A stretch of 64,000 bases of DNA, from contig QVOM02000057.1 in assembly GCA_003586115.2 (NCBI GenBank), positions 8,138,030 through 8,202,029 of the forward strand, written 5' to 3'. A program made the position numbers and the translations under genes. This stretch comes from Salvator merianae. Taxonomy: Eukaryota > Chordata > Lepidosauria > Squamata > Teiidae. Positions 12,915-23,979 of this stretch are shown here, in pieces; the stretch's first letter is position 1, and the number at the start of each line of letters is the position of its first letter. A model generated the notes under the pieces. It had not been told where the DNA came from. It saw only the letters and a program-made list of their open reading frames with translations, and did no database searches.

Positions 12915-14013
12915 TCCAGTCGAGGGCCCCCTTCGCGGCCATATTCCAGGCCATTGCCAGGGACTCCACCGAATTGTGTATAAGCGAGTCTGGTATTTCC
13001 CCCAGTGCCCTCTGAAAGCCCATTGGGTCCATTAGGCGTCTGGGGCAGAACCATTTAATCAGTTCCGTCTCCCTGCGGGGAAGGATTGGCATCCTGAAGT
13101 CAAGCTGTAGCAGAAAATGGTCTGACCATGACAAGGGCATAATGTCTAAGCCCCTTAAATTCAGATCATTGCTCAACTGTCCCGAGAGGAATACCATGTC
13201 GGGTGTGTGTCCCCCTTTGTGAGTCGGGTCCTGAATTACCTGGGTCAGGTCCATGGTTGCCATGGAAGCCATGAACTCCTGCGCCAACCCTAAGGATCCG
13301 GCGAGTGATGGTACATTAAACTCCCCCAAGACTATAAGTCTGGGGGACTCGATCACCAACCCGGCCACCTCCTCGAGTAGCGCAGGCAGGGCAGGTGCCA
13401 TGCAGCTGGGAGGCAGGTATGCGAGCAACAAGCCTACCTGAACCCCTAGGTCCAACTTTGCAAAGAGGAACTCACAACCCGTGATCTCGGGAGCAGCGAG
13501 CCTGTGCAGGCTAAGAGTCTTCCGGGCAATAATTGCCACTCCTCCCCCCCTTCCCTGGGGTCACGGCTGATGCCACACCTGAAACCCGGCAGGGCAAATT
13601 TCTGAGAGGGGAACACCTCCCTCGGGGCCCAGCCAGGTTTCAGTCACACACACCAAGTTGGCCTCCTCATCCGAAAGTAAATCCCGAATGAGGGGAGCTT
13701 TATTATTAACCGACCTGTCATTGAGCAGCAGTAGCCTGAGCCCAGGGACCGAACTTCGTCTATCACCAGTACTACAAGTTGAGCTAGATGGTCCTGAGGG
13801 GCCAGAACGGGGAACCGTTTTCAAGCAGCGGATCCTCATTCTCCATGAGCGGCCTACCTCCCGGCTCCCGTCATACCTGCCTCTCCCCAACAGGACAGGA
13901 ATGCTCCGGCCCTCTACCACCTCAGAGATCGTCCCTCCCCATCCCCCGGCCCTGCCTCCCCTCAGCAGGCCTGTCCTTCCATTCCACACATATTCATCAT
14001 TCATACTCCACAT
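12880..14013 (-). pseudogene. LINE apurinic/apyrimidinic-type endonuclease domain, interrupted
   Basis: Two minus-strand segments in the same frame (13,561-14,013 and 12,880-13,539) are separated by one in-frame TGA near 13,559. The first ends with NNKAPLIRDLL and CVTETWLG, the second begins GVAIIARK and continues through LIVLGEFNVP to SWSDHFLLQ. These match the conserved blocks of the EEP endonuclease of L2-type LINEs, including the ETWL and SDH catalytic regions. The TGA follows a C (CCG TGA), which fits CpG decay of a CGA codon. A frameshift near 12,900 separates it from the reverse-transcriptase part. Confidence 0.85.
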
Positions 14014-14070
14014 CTACCCCAAACACACTTAATTTAAAATAGACTCTTCCAACCCCCCAATACCCTCTAA

Positions 14071-14131
14071 CCCCAACTCAAAACCCCAGTCTAAAACCCA
14101 TACCCCAACTCAAAACCCCAGTCTAAAACCC
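14071..14131. repeat. 32-bp direct repeat, two copies, in LINE 5' region
   Basis: The unit beginning CCCCAACTCAAAACCCCAGT occurs at 14,071 and again at 14,103 with no differences over 29 bases. It lies between the endonuclease frame and the GC-rich leader of the LINE, so it is probably part of that element's 5' region. Confidence 0.8.
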
Positions 14132-15829
14132 TGGGGTGACCCACACCAGCAGCTCTCCCGGCAAGCGGCGGTCACGGGTGGCGCTCCTTCGGAAAATTGC
14201 CTCCAGGCTGCAGGGGAAAGAGAGGCGAATGTCCGGGCCAGGGAACCACACGAACCGGAGTGCAAATGTCCACTGCGCTGCCCTCTTTGGCGGAGACGGC
14301 GGCCATAGGATGTCCAGGAGCAGCACGCCGCCAGGCGGCCCCCCTGCAGGCTGGGCGAGGGACGCGCCAACCTGGCTGCAGAAGCAGCGACGCCACCCAG
14401 GTCCCCGCCGGGAGCCGTGCCAAGTTCCAACACTATGCCTCCGGCACGTCCCCCGCGCTGCAGGGCGGAAGGTAGCCCGCTTGGCGCAGGGAGAGCTACC
14501 CCCTGCAAAAAAGAGTTCCTCTGGCTGAGGATAGGGAAGCCGCCAAAGGAGCCTTGCTGTAGCAGCTGCTCCAGGGGGGCATGGCGGTGGGGGAGGGATG
14601 GTGTGCAGGCCTCCCGCCTCGGCCCTCTCCTCCTTCCTACGGAGCCAGATGCTGTCTGTGGTGGCAAATATGATGGTACAGTAAGTAACTAAGGATTCTG
14701 TGCCATAGCCAAAATGCTCCCATTCCTGTTGGATCCTATCTACAGATCTTCCTTTCAAAATCCACGTGATATTGTCCAGCTCCAGCCTTGCTGTGCGGCT
14801 TCTTTCCTTGGCACAATCCAAAGAGGAGGAATTTCAGGAAATCTGGTTGTCTACGGGGCTTTAAGAAAGGGTCATAAACTATGTATTCTCTATATTTTGG
14901 ATAAGCAAGAGAAAAATTGGCAGCTGAATTCATGGGGCAAGCTCTGCAATCAGTTCTGAGGGACTGCAGACCAAAGAAGGAGCAACAGACAGCATTTTGG
15001 GTAGCCATGTGTGAAATGGTCTTGGAGCCATTTTGTTCCCCATGGACTGCAACACGTATATGTGCCTGTGGTGTGTGCACGGGCATGCGCACACACACGC
15101 ACACGCACACACGCGTCTTGGATGGATCTAATCTGAAATGCAGCAGAGGTCTCTGAGCCTCAGGATGAAGGAGTGAGAACATCTGTTTCTCCCTCCAGCC
15201 CCGGTTTCCATGAAACATGAGCTGCTCCCCCTGCTCTGACTCCCTTCTTCATAAGTGCTGATGGATGGCTCCAAAAGGACATTCCAGAAAATGCCCCCCT
15301 CCTGCCCTTCCCACAGCTGATGGATTTTAATCCATCTCCATGGAGTCTAGTCAAAGGTGAGGGGCCCTCTTGTGATCTCTGCTTTCTGGGGTTTAGATAG
15401 AAAAAAAAAAAAACCTCCACCCCCATCAGCTCTTGCCTTAGCAACAGCTGCAAATGGGGAAGGGCTCAGCCTGAGAGTGAAGCAACTGTGGAACAAGAAT
15501 GCCCCTCAGTTTAGAAGGAGGACTTATTATAGAGCAAAGGATGAGCAAACCTGCCTTTTCTGGCTCTGCAGTGGATTGATGTCTCTCCTTCGTGATTTAT
15601 AGCTCACTGTTGCACAGGAGCACCCTGCAAGATGACAGCAGCTGCTCTTGAAAACTCTGGGGAGGGTGCTCCTTCTTTCTAGAAAGTGCTCAGATCGAGA
15701 AAGAAGTCCATGCAGTTTGCACTTTTAGGATAATCCAAGGCTGTTGAGTTAGAATTTGGAGTCAGTTGGGAAGGAGTCAGGCAAGTGACGGAGAGGTGAG
15801 CTGGGGGGGGGGGCAACTCCTGCACCGTG

Positions 15830-15915
15830 AGATGTTGTTGGACTCCATTTCCCATCATCACTGACCTTTGCCCATGCTGGTCACTGAGACTCATGCACAT
15901 GAAGTCCAAGTGTGT
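15830..15915. repeat. palindromic short repeat (AACTCCCATCAT family), copy A
   Basis: Reads GTTGTTGGACTCCATTTCCC, then CATCATCACTGACC, and after the centre a degenerate reverse complement ending GAAGTCCAA. The layout matches the common amniote fold-back repeat whose arms read TGGACTACAACTCCCATCAT. Copies B (36,240-36,325) and C (50,600-50,700) are relatives. Confidence 0.6.
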
Positions 15916-17050
15916 CAGGAGGACCACCATTGTTCTCAGGAGTCTCCTGGGAAAGTAACTTGGAAAAGTGGATGTATTCAGCCAAGGAGAATCAGAGTAA
16001 TTTGAAGTTGGACTCCCCTGCATATATACAAAGGGAAGAGTAGAAGCAGGGACTCTGAATTTCATGTTAGGAAGTGTCCTTTCCGTAAAATGTCTTTAAA
16101 GGGTTTTTAACGTGATGTGCTTTAAAGACACACTGCTTTTAGTATGTGCTGAATTTAGAGTTTACATCTCTTTGTGCATATCAGGGTAACTGCCTTTTCA
16201 GGGATGTCTTTGTTAGATTTAGAAAGTCTATTGAGGAAAGTGCACACTTTTTCTCAGTCTGAAAGTATCACTGCCATTGTGACAACTTTTCCCAGAGGCA
16301 CAGGTTGCCTCTGCATGTCTGCATGTCCCTTTGAATTTGCAAAATACTTTATGATCTTTATTCAACTCAGTCTAGTCTTACATTAGAGATATTGCATGGC
16401 CATGAGATGCCCCACCCACACCAATGAACCTGCTGCTGTTACAATAGATCTCCCCTTACTCCTGCTTTAGTCATCAGAGAGCAGAAATGGCTCACTGCTT
16501 GGGCATTTAAATGCACCATATATTGATATGCAGGTTGCAGCCAAAGATGTGCGATTAGCTGCTGGTTTCTGAATGTTGCTGTTCACCAAAACAGAGCAAA
16601 TGAGCAACAAAACAGTTATTTGGAGAGAGGTGGAGAAGTTTTGAGACAACAGAAAACAAACCTCCCAGACAATGTTGTCATTTACATTTTCTGTTTCGCT
16701 TCATTTTTCTCCTCCTCCTTGACATTCCTCCAGGATGGTGCAAATCCACCCAGCACATTCCGAAATTTCTCATGTCTCCTCCTCTGTTTCTACCATGTGC
16801 CCTCTGTTCTTCTCTGTCTTTAGGAATGAAGCAGGAGTTGTAAAGGGAGTTGGTAGAGAGATATAGCTAATGAGTGAGACATTTCACACAGTCATACAAA
16901 CTATATGTAAGGGGGGAAGAATATGTAAATCTCATTTAGCTGAAACCAGACTTTTGATTCTTATATTTAGAACACAACAGAGGGGGCCAGGATAATCCTG
17001 TGGTGTGATGTAATGTGGTCTGGTAGTGGTATGCTTGTGTGTGAGCATGT

Positions 17051-17052
<2 letters not shown>

Positions 17053-17082
<30 letters not shown>
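17053..17082. repeat. (AC)15 microsatellite
   Basis: A perfect run of 15 AC units, preceded by a short TG-rich stretch, which makes a small inverted arrangement. Confidence 0.95.
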
Positions 17083-17084
<2 letters not shown>

Positions 17085-18334
17085 CCTTTCTCCTCACCCC
17101 TCCATCTAGCCTTATAAGGCCTGTAAATTTTGGGAGTTATGTTGAGTGAGGTCATTGCACTGAGGTCATCCTTTTCCCACCTCCCAGTTTATCTCCCCCC
17201 TTCCTGAGTTGCTTTGTGTGGCCTTCACTGAAACAGCCATCACAGGCCAGTCTGAAGGAAAGAAAGCTCTTAATGGCTTGGATTTGGGCCAGGAGGGTGA
17301 GGGAGGCATCCTGCCTGCGGGTGCTTGAAGAACTGTTTCAGTCTGCTTTAGTTGCAGTTGGATTGTGTTGACTTACCCTCCAGCAAGAGGGGGAAATGGA
17401 TGGATGCAGAAAGGGACTGTGACAGAATTTTGTGTGTACAACAGTCTCCAGCCAGCAACAAATAATTGTGGAGTGTTTATGGTGACAGCTCATCAGCTTC
17501 AGGTTTCCCAGCCTTCTTCTTCCTGGAGCCGGTTATGATCGACAGGAAGGCTGAATATCTTCCAGAAGCCTTAAGAATCTTAGATATGAAGCTCATATTT
17601 TTGCTGGGATGCACAAAACTGAAGATTCCATCTAAAAAAATGTCACCCTGCATCTAGATTTCCAGGCTCCTTGAGTGCTCTATCTGCTATATTGTATTTT
17701 TTCAACTTCTTTATTAGATTACACGTGGGAGGAACAGAAATAAACATTTCAAACTTCATAAAAGCATAATCTCCGCAGTTACAGGCAAATTTGCTGATGT
17801 GTGTTTGTTGTGTCAGAGTCTAAGTCTAAAGCTACAGCATGGTTTCCTTGTAATGGATGGCAGTTCCCGTCCCTTCTCGCCATGTTGGGCTGCAGTCCTT
17901 GTCAGCAGCAGTGAGGGCAACACGGCAGAGCGCTTGGGCGATCTTATGCAGAGGGGTGCTTTAAGCGGAGGGGTGCTTCAGGGCCCCAGAGGTGAGAAGT
18001 TATGAGGCCAATGTTTGCAACTGAATAGCTTGGAGGAGTGACAATTTGCATCAGGAGGGCAACTCACCTGTAACTCATGGAGTGGCAGAAAACATGAGGT
18101 GCTGTCCAGATACAGCAGAAAATAGGCAGAAAGGCTGAGTCTCTCGTGTTCTTATTGGACAGAGATCAGGAAGGCGAGAGGTGGACTCCTTGCGCAAAGC
18201 AGTCTAAAATGTCAAGGCTAAGAATGTTACCCTGAGAAGCTCCTGCCTGCTGCAAAGGGCCAAGACCCTCTTGGGATTCTGTCCCTCCTCTGTCTATACT
18301 AATCTCTTTAGTTTTATATCTGCCAAGTCTGCTT

Positions 18335-18400
18335 TGCACTTTGAGCTGCCTTGTCTCTGGCTAGAGGGCTGTATAAATTATAAGGGCGTGAGAAGGCTGG
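18335..18400 (+). repeat. LINE tail-like fragment
   Basis: GAGCTGCCTTGTCTCTGGC followed by AGGGCTGTATAAATTATAAG resembles the 3' end of CR1/L2 LINEs (a 'gccttgag ... gggcggtataaat' pattern). Short and degenerate. Confidence 0.4.
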
Positions 18401-20994
18401 ATAAGAATAGCTTCAATATATGGATATAGGTTTTTTCCTGGATTAATTATCTTCTAATGTTTTCATCTCATGACCATTTAAGAGTGATGCTTCACAGTTC
18501 ATACGAGCTAACCATTGTGTGTCTGCAGCAAGTGCAGAACTGCAAAACTGTCAAAAGTAGTTCCTTCTCTTTGAACATCTCACAGTCCTTTACCCCTTTA
18601 CCCCCCCCCACTTCCAGCAGAACTGTTCACAAATTAGATTAAGTGTGCTCCAGTGGCTGCATTTAACAAGCTCCAGTGGCCTATTCTGGCACATGATTGT
18701 TACAGAGACAATAAAGGAGCTTAGATTTGGTCCAGTGGCTCCTTGTCACAAAAAAAGTGTTTCTTGGTTCATTGTTTCTAGGCTTTCTTGATTCTTACAT
18801 TGTGGAATTTGGGGGCAGGCTGCAGGTCCTGGCCGCCAGGTTTTTCCTCAGACACATAGAACAAAAGCCTTTTCCTTGAATGTAGTATGTATAGCAGTGG
18901 CTTACTTCATAACAGGAATATTTTGCTTTCCTGTGTGAGCATCTTGAGCACAGTAGCTATTCTTCATGATTGCCAGCAGCTGGTATCCAGCAGGGATGGC
19001 GTTCCAAAAGGCAAATTGGACAGTTGCTCACCTTACTCATTAGCTCAGGGCTTGAGTCCATTCTTCCTTCCTCCTTCAGGCATGTTTCAGTTCAGGGTTA
19101 GGAAATGTGTTCATAATCCACTATGTTCAGTAGAATTTCTAAAGGGTGTATTTTGCCCAGTAGCATAGACAAAAGTATTAAGCAAAGGCAAAAGACAAAC
19201 TACCTGGCCAGGATGCCCTATGCCAGCCATAAACCAGATAGAGAGAAAAAGCAGCTGCCACTTGTCCAGGGTAGTCAATATCGAAGTCCTTGGAGCAAGA
19301 CTTGATGAAAGAAAAGGCGCCTCACTTCCTGTGCTGGAAGCGCTGCCATTTGTCCTTTTAAGGCAATGCTGGCCCTATAGAACAAGAGCTTATCAGGCTT
19401 TGGCTCCAAGGTTCTTCTCTGGGTAGAATAGCTAGAAGGTGGAGAGCTGGTTTGGGCCATCTGTGCTATTATGAAAGGGAGAAAAATACAATTGACTCAT
19501 CCAGTGAGGGAGAAGTTCATTTAGTTGTCCTATTCAGGTTAGTTGCTAGAAGTCCCAAACCCTCCATCTTGTCAAGGACGGTCTCGTGACCCAGGTTCAT
19601 GCGCGTGCAAATACACATGCACCCCTTTTCACTGTGTGGTGTGACTCAGCCCATCTCTCATCGGCACAAAGGCAGCTCTTCTCTGCCTTCTGTGACTCAG
19701 CAATATCTCTACAAAAGGCCTAACTGTGGCATGTCATATGCCTCATTTTGGAATGCCATGTTGTGGCAATGCCAGCAGTAGGGCTATTTTGTTGCGGGCA
19801 GTGCACTTCAGCATAGAGGTCTGCTTTGTGGGAAATTTATGATATAAAACATGCCATTATCTCCTTATACACACCTCTGTACAGAAAACCTAAACACGTT
19901 TACTACTTTATGACATTACAATGTAACACCTCACAGCACACATGAAATTCCTTATCTGCGCTTTCCCATGTCTTGCAGGGAGGCCACAGAAGAAAATAGA
20001 CTGGTTTGTTTTAATTGGACAAGCAAGAGGATTGGAAGGGGTGAATACGGGGCATTCTTCCACATTTCCCTTACACTAAGGGAAATCTAAGCCTTGGCAG
20101 CTTAGCTGTAGTAGAGCACTTGCTACATCTCCATTTAAAGTGTGTTTTTCAAGCACACAGCTCTGTTGTGGTACTCGGATTACAGAATACATTGTTACAG
20201 GACATTTTTCTTGTCTGTTCTTTTTACACCTTTAGGTGCTGCTAATCAAAAGCTTATTTCCACTAAGGTATTTCTTGATTTTATCTGCAGCTGTATTAGA
20301 TATGCATTGTGTGTGTGTGTGTTTGTAGGCCATTACTGGCTTGTTCTGAATCACTTTTGCAGTTGGTTTTCTAGTTGCTGGTTTAAGACTGAAACTGTTT
20401 CAATGGATACAGGCAGCAATGTATGGAAAGTGGGCCTCCTTCCTTTGTGTTACATACACATTCCCCAGTGACTGTGGGGCTGAAATAGCGACAGGCCGCG
20501 TGTTACAGGTGCTTTGGCTGGGCCCAGTGAGGTGGATGCAATCTGCACAGTGAGCCTTTGCTGTTAAAACCCCTGTCTCATCCCAGCCTCAGGGAAGGCA
20601 AAGTTGGGCACTGTAACCCTCTTCATACTTCCCAAAATATTCCTGACCTCAAGACAGATGATGGACCATTGCGTCAGCCAGGCACATAGTTCAGGACCTC
20701 CATCAGTTGTGCTTTCTGGCCCTTGCTATAAAAAGAGCTTTCCCTCTATTGAGACTGGCAGGTTGCCGCCTCAGACTGAACCCTTTAGCAGTGATGACAT
20801 GCATTTTGCAAACATGAACTGAGCTCCTTTAATGAAGCTGGATTCAAAGGAAAGAAAATGGAAGACTTTTTCGTCAAGCATAGAGTGAAAGCATGGAACT
20901 TCCTCCCCAGTCCATGCTATTGCTCGCTGGCACGGACAGCTTTCAGAGATGTTTGGGAAGCCGTAGTGACTATATCAGGTCCCTAGTGGAGTAT

Positions 20995-21120
20995 GCATTA
21001 CGCATGTCTTGCTTAGGGGCTGTGCCTTGGGGCAGCTGATTGGCCACTGTGAGAACAGAAGGCCAGACTGGATACTCTCTCCCACCCCGCAGTCTTCTGT
21101 AGCAGCCTGATTCTTACATT
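20995..21120 (+). repeat. interspersed repeat fragment (GGCCACTGTGAGAACA family)
   Basis: Contains GATTGGCCACTGTGAGAACA then GGCCAGACTGGAT, a phrase I know from a repeat family frequent in reptile genomes. A related sequence in the opposite orientation lies at 34,150-34,280. Confidence 0.45.
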
Positions 21121-23979
21121 TGTATCTCACATCTTTTTCATCATGGAATTTGTGGGAGTGTATGTAGGAGTCTTGGGCAGCATCCTCTGCTATCAGAAGG
21201 CACCTTCCCTTCAGCAGAGCAGAGAGGGGTGGTAGTCCTTAAGATGACTCAGCCAACTTGGCCAAGGGTCACGGGTGGGTGGGGGGAGAGAGTTAAGACA
21301 AGAGATGTTCTCCAGTTTTCTGCTGTTTTTGAAAGGTAGGTTAGTGTTCTCTGACTTCTGTGAACATTGTTTGGAATCATGATAAGTACTAGGGGAGTAT
21401 TTTGGAGAATCCAGTCCAAAGACCTCTCAGGTGTACAGAACTGGCAGTGTAATTTACTCATTCATGTGTCCACTCATTCTCTCTCACTTACACACTTACC
21501 CACTCAAAAGAAATACATAGAAGTATAATGCTTCTAAGGTAGTACATTACTTTAATAAGTCCAGTTTTAAAGTAAGAGCAAATTTGAATATAGATTTGTA
21601 AAAGTACCATTAGGCAAGTGTCAGAGAGCAAAGACTCCACTAGTCCATGGGCTTTTGAAAGCAGCCCACTTCCCCCAGGTCTGCTGCAAACTCCCTGTAG
21701 TGAAGATGTGTCAGGATCAGAGCTCAGAACATGTTGGATGTAGACTTGAGGCACTTGCTGTATTTGCAGTACAATCAACATTTTGCTTCCTGAACTCCAA
21801 GTTCTTCAGCTTTCACACTAGATTTTGCTTCTCAAAAATACTTCAGTACCTGAATCTTACAATTGAAAATTCATTATTTTAAGCAACCCCTGGGTATTTG
21901 GTATTTGAGATCAGTAGATTCAAATGGCATGGAGTGGTCATCCCCCATTTTTTCTTCCTGCAAAAAGTGCTGCTTAATTTGTTACTTCCTTCTTTTTTGT
22001 GTGTGCTGGAAAAGAATGCTCTCAATGATAAAGTAGGGAAAGAGAAACTTAAATGTCCTGCAATACTGAAAGCACACAAAATGTTGCTTGGCCTCCTGCT
22101 TGGCTTGCTCCAAGTATCTTCTAGATCTGTTCTTGCAGTCACATGTCTCGTTCCCACAGAAACTTTAGTGGAGACGAATCAGTTCAGGCAGTTTCCCTAA
22201 ACATTTGGATCATCTCTTTTGTGCTAGACCAGCAATTCATGCAGTTTGCATAACACACAATATTTTGAGGCAGCGCTGTGAGATTTGAGATCGGCTTCCA
22301 ATGGTTCCTTGCATTGCTAGTTAGGTAGTTTGGTGCATCTCACTGAACCTATCTCTCATTTGCATCATTCCTGACATAGCTCTGTCCACCTCTCAGTTTG
22401 TGATCCAGTTGGATCCCAGTGAGACAGCAGCATCATAGATGGCTAGGGAACTGGATGCCTAGAAAGGCACAAGAGGATTGATCCAAACTGAAGAGGACGT
22501 AACACCCTCAAGAATATGGAGTTCTTGGCTGAGAGGACCAGAATTGCAAGCCATTCCAGTTCTATTGTGCATTCGTGGTATGTTCTAAATGTTTGCAAGA
22601 CCTTTCCTCCTGTTACTTTCTTGCATTGTTTCCCATCCAACCTGATGAAATCTTGCAGAGAACTCAGAGGTTTGCATGCTATTTTGTGACACTTGGGTTG
22701 GCCTAATAAGGGCATTTCCCCAACATATACTTTGCAAAAATATTGTTACAGGGTCTATGCCATTTGCCACGTGGGGCATCTGTAAGACACGTGCTGCTCT
22801 GTTCAGGATGCCAAGGCTAAGGGGTTGAGATCTGTGAGCTTTCCTAGTCTAGCCAGAACTGCCCTCCATGTTTTTGGGGTGGGAGAGCTAGGGGGTCAGC
22901 TCAAAATCACCAGGACAGACTTTTTCATTTAAGTTTTCTAACAGATTCACTAGGAGAGGGGGCTACAAGCTCTTCTGCTCACCCCATCCTTAAAAACAAA
23001 AGTGATGGAATCGTGGCAGAGGTGACACAAAGTTGTCATTGTTAAAATGGCAATATACATTAATTTTTAAATGAATGTGATCATACGCAGATGAACAAAA
23101 CAGTGAATTAGGAAATCTGACTAATTAACTCAGAAAGAGTATACTAAAATATAGAGGGAAGAAAACTGAACAAATTCACATTGTTGCTGAGATCTTCCAG
23201 GTTTCTCTGGTGTCAAACTCAGTTTGGAATCTAAGAGTTCTCTGTTCCAAAGAGAAGCAGTCTGCTAGAGAGGAAGGCACTGCTGGTCCTTTCCTTTCAT
23301 AGTGAAATTGACTGGGCGAGGAAGGACTTAACTGCTCAGCTCAATGGATACACTCTCTAGTGTTTACACTCAAGAGGGTACAAACACATGCCATTAGGGA
23401 AATGGCACAAATGAGTCTGCCCTTGCTAACAAACCCTTCCTACCCACCTCATCCCCTGGGGCTCTTCTACAACTCAGGCTTTTGGAAGTGCAGCCAAAAA
23501 TAGGATGTTTCTTCTTTGTAACATGGTTTCAGGACTGCTAGTTAAAGGATTACACATTTCTGTGTAATCCTTCACTTTGACTTTTAGCATTAAAGAGGTT
23601 CAGTTGCTAATATCTGATCAGTTTTCCCATTGATGAAGCCAGGAGCAGAGGCACAAGATTTTTGTTTGCCCACTCTCCCAAGCAGCTGGTTACACTTAAG
23701 GAGAATAGAAACAGCTATAAGTTAGTTCTATATTGCTATACTCTATAAGGCACTGAACTTGAATGCTCATTTAAAGAAACATGATAAAAATGCTACCATA
23801 AAGTGGAAGTGTTATTGGAGTAAATATTCTTCCTAATCAAAACTTTTGATTGTCAGTTTGACTGTCTAATTTTTTTTAAAAAATGAATGGGAGGAGTGTA
23901 GCTAGAAAGAAAAAATAAGAAAACAAATGATAAGAGGTGAAAAAATTGTATGTTTCAAGCAAGAATGGAATATAATTTC

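Larger units (their letters stand above)
10681..14660 (-). mobile_element. L2-clade LINE, nearly full length, lightly decayed
   Basis: About 4 kb on the minus strand. The 3' end at about 10,681 has an ATTT-rich tail (10,681-10,712) followed by the GCCGCCCCTCTCCGAAGAC phrase seen in squamate LINE tails. Reading 5' to 3' on the minus strand: a GC-rich leader (about 14.1-14.66 kb), a 32-bp direct repeat (14,071-14,131), an endonuclease region and a reverse-transcriptase region. The wording GVPQGSVLSPLLFNIYM, then PLGEIIHRHG and YADDTQLYIS, is of the L2/Maui type rather than chicken CR1. A few stops and frameshifts break the frame, so it is fairly young but dead. The 5' boundary is approximate. 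Confidence 0.85.
14661..23979. other. intergenic downstream of NES, repeats only
   Basis: No coding exon is recognisable on either strand. The stretch contains AC microsatellites (15,089-15,113 and 17,053-17,082), a GT run (20,307-20,322), a G-run (about 15,805-15,814), a palindromic repeat copy (15,830-15,915), a LINE-tail-like fragment (18,335-18,400), a fragment of another amniote repeat (20,995-21,120) and a 12-bp hairpin (23,545-23,572). The last kilobase may be NES 3' UTR. Confidence 0.6.

Noticed and set aside
14110..14821. GC-rich open frames of 185-232 codons on the minus strand
   Set aside because: They fall in the GC-rich leader of the LINE and show no protein family features.
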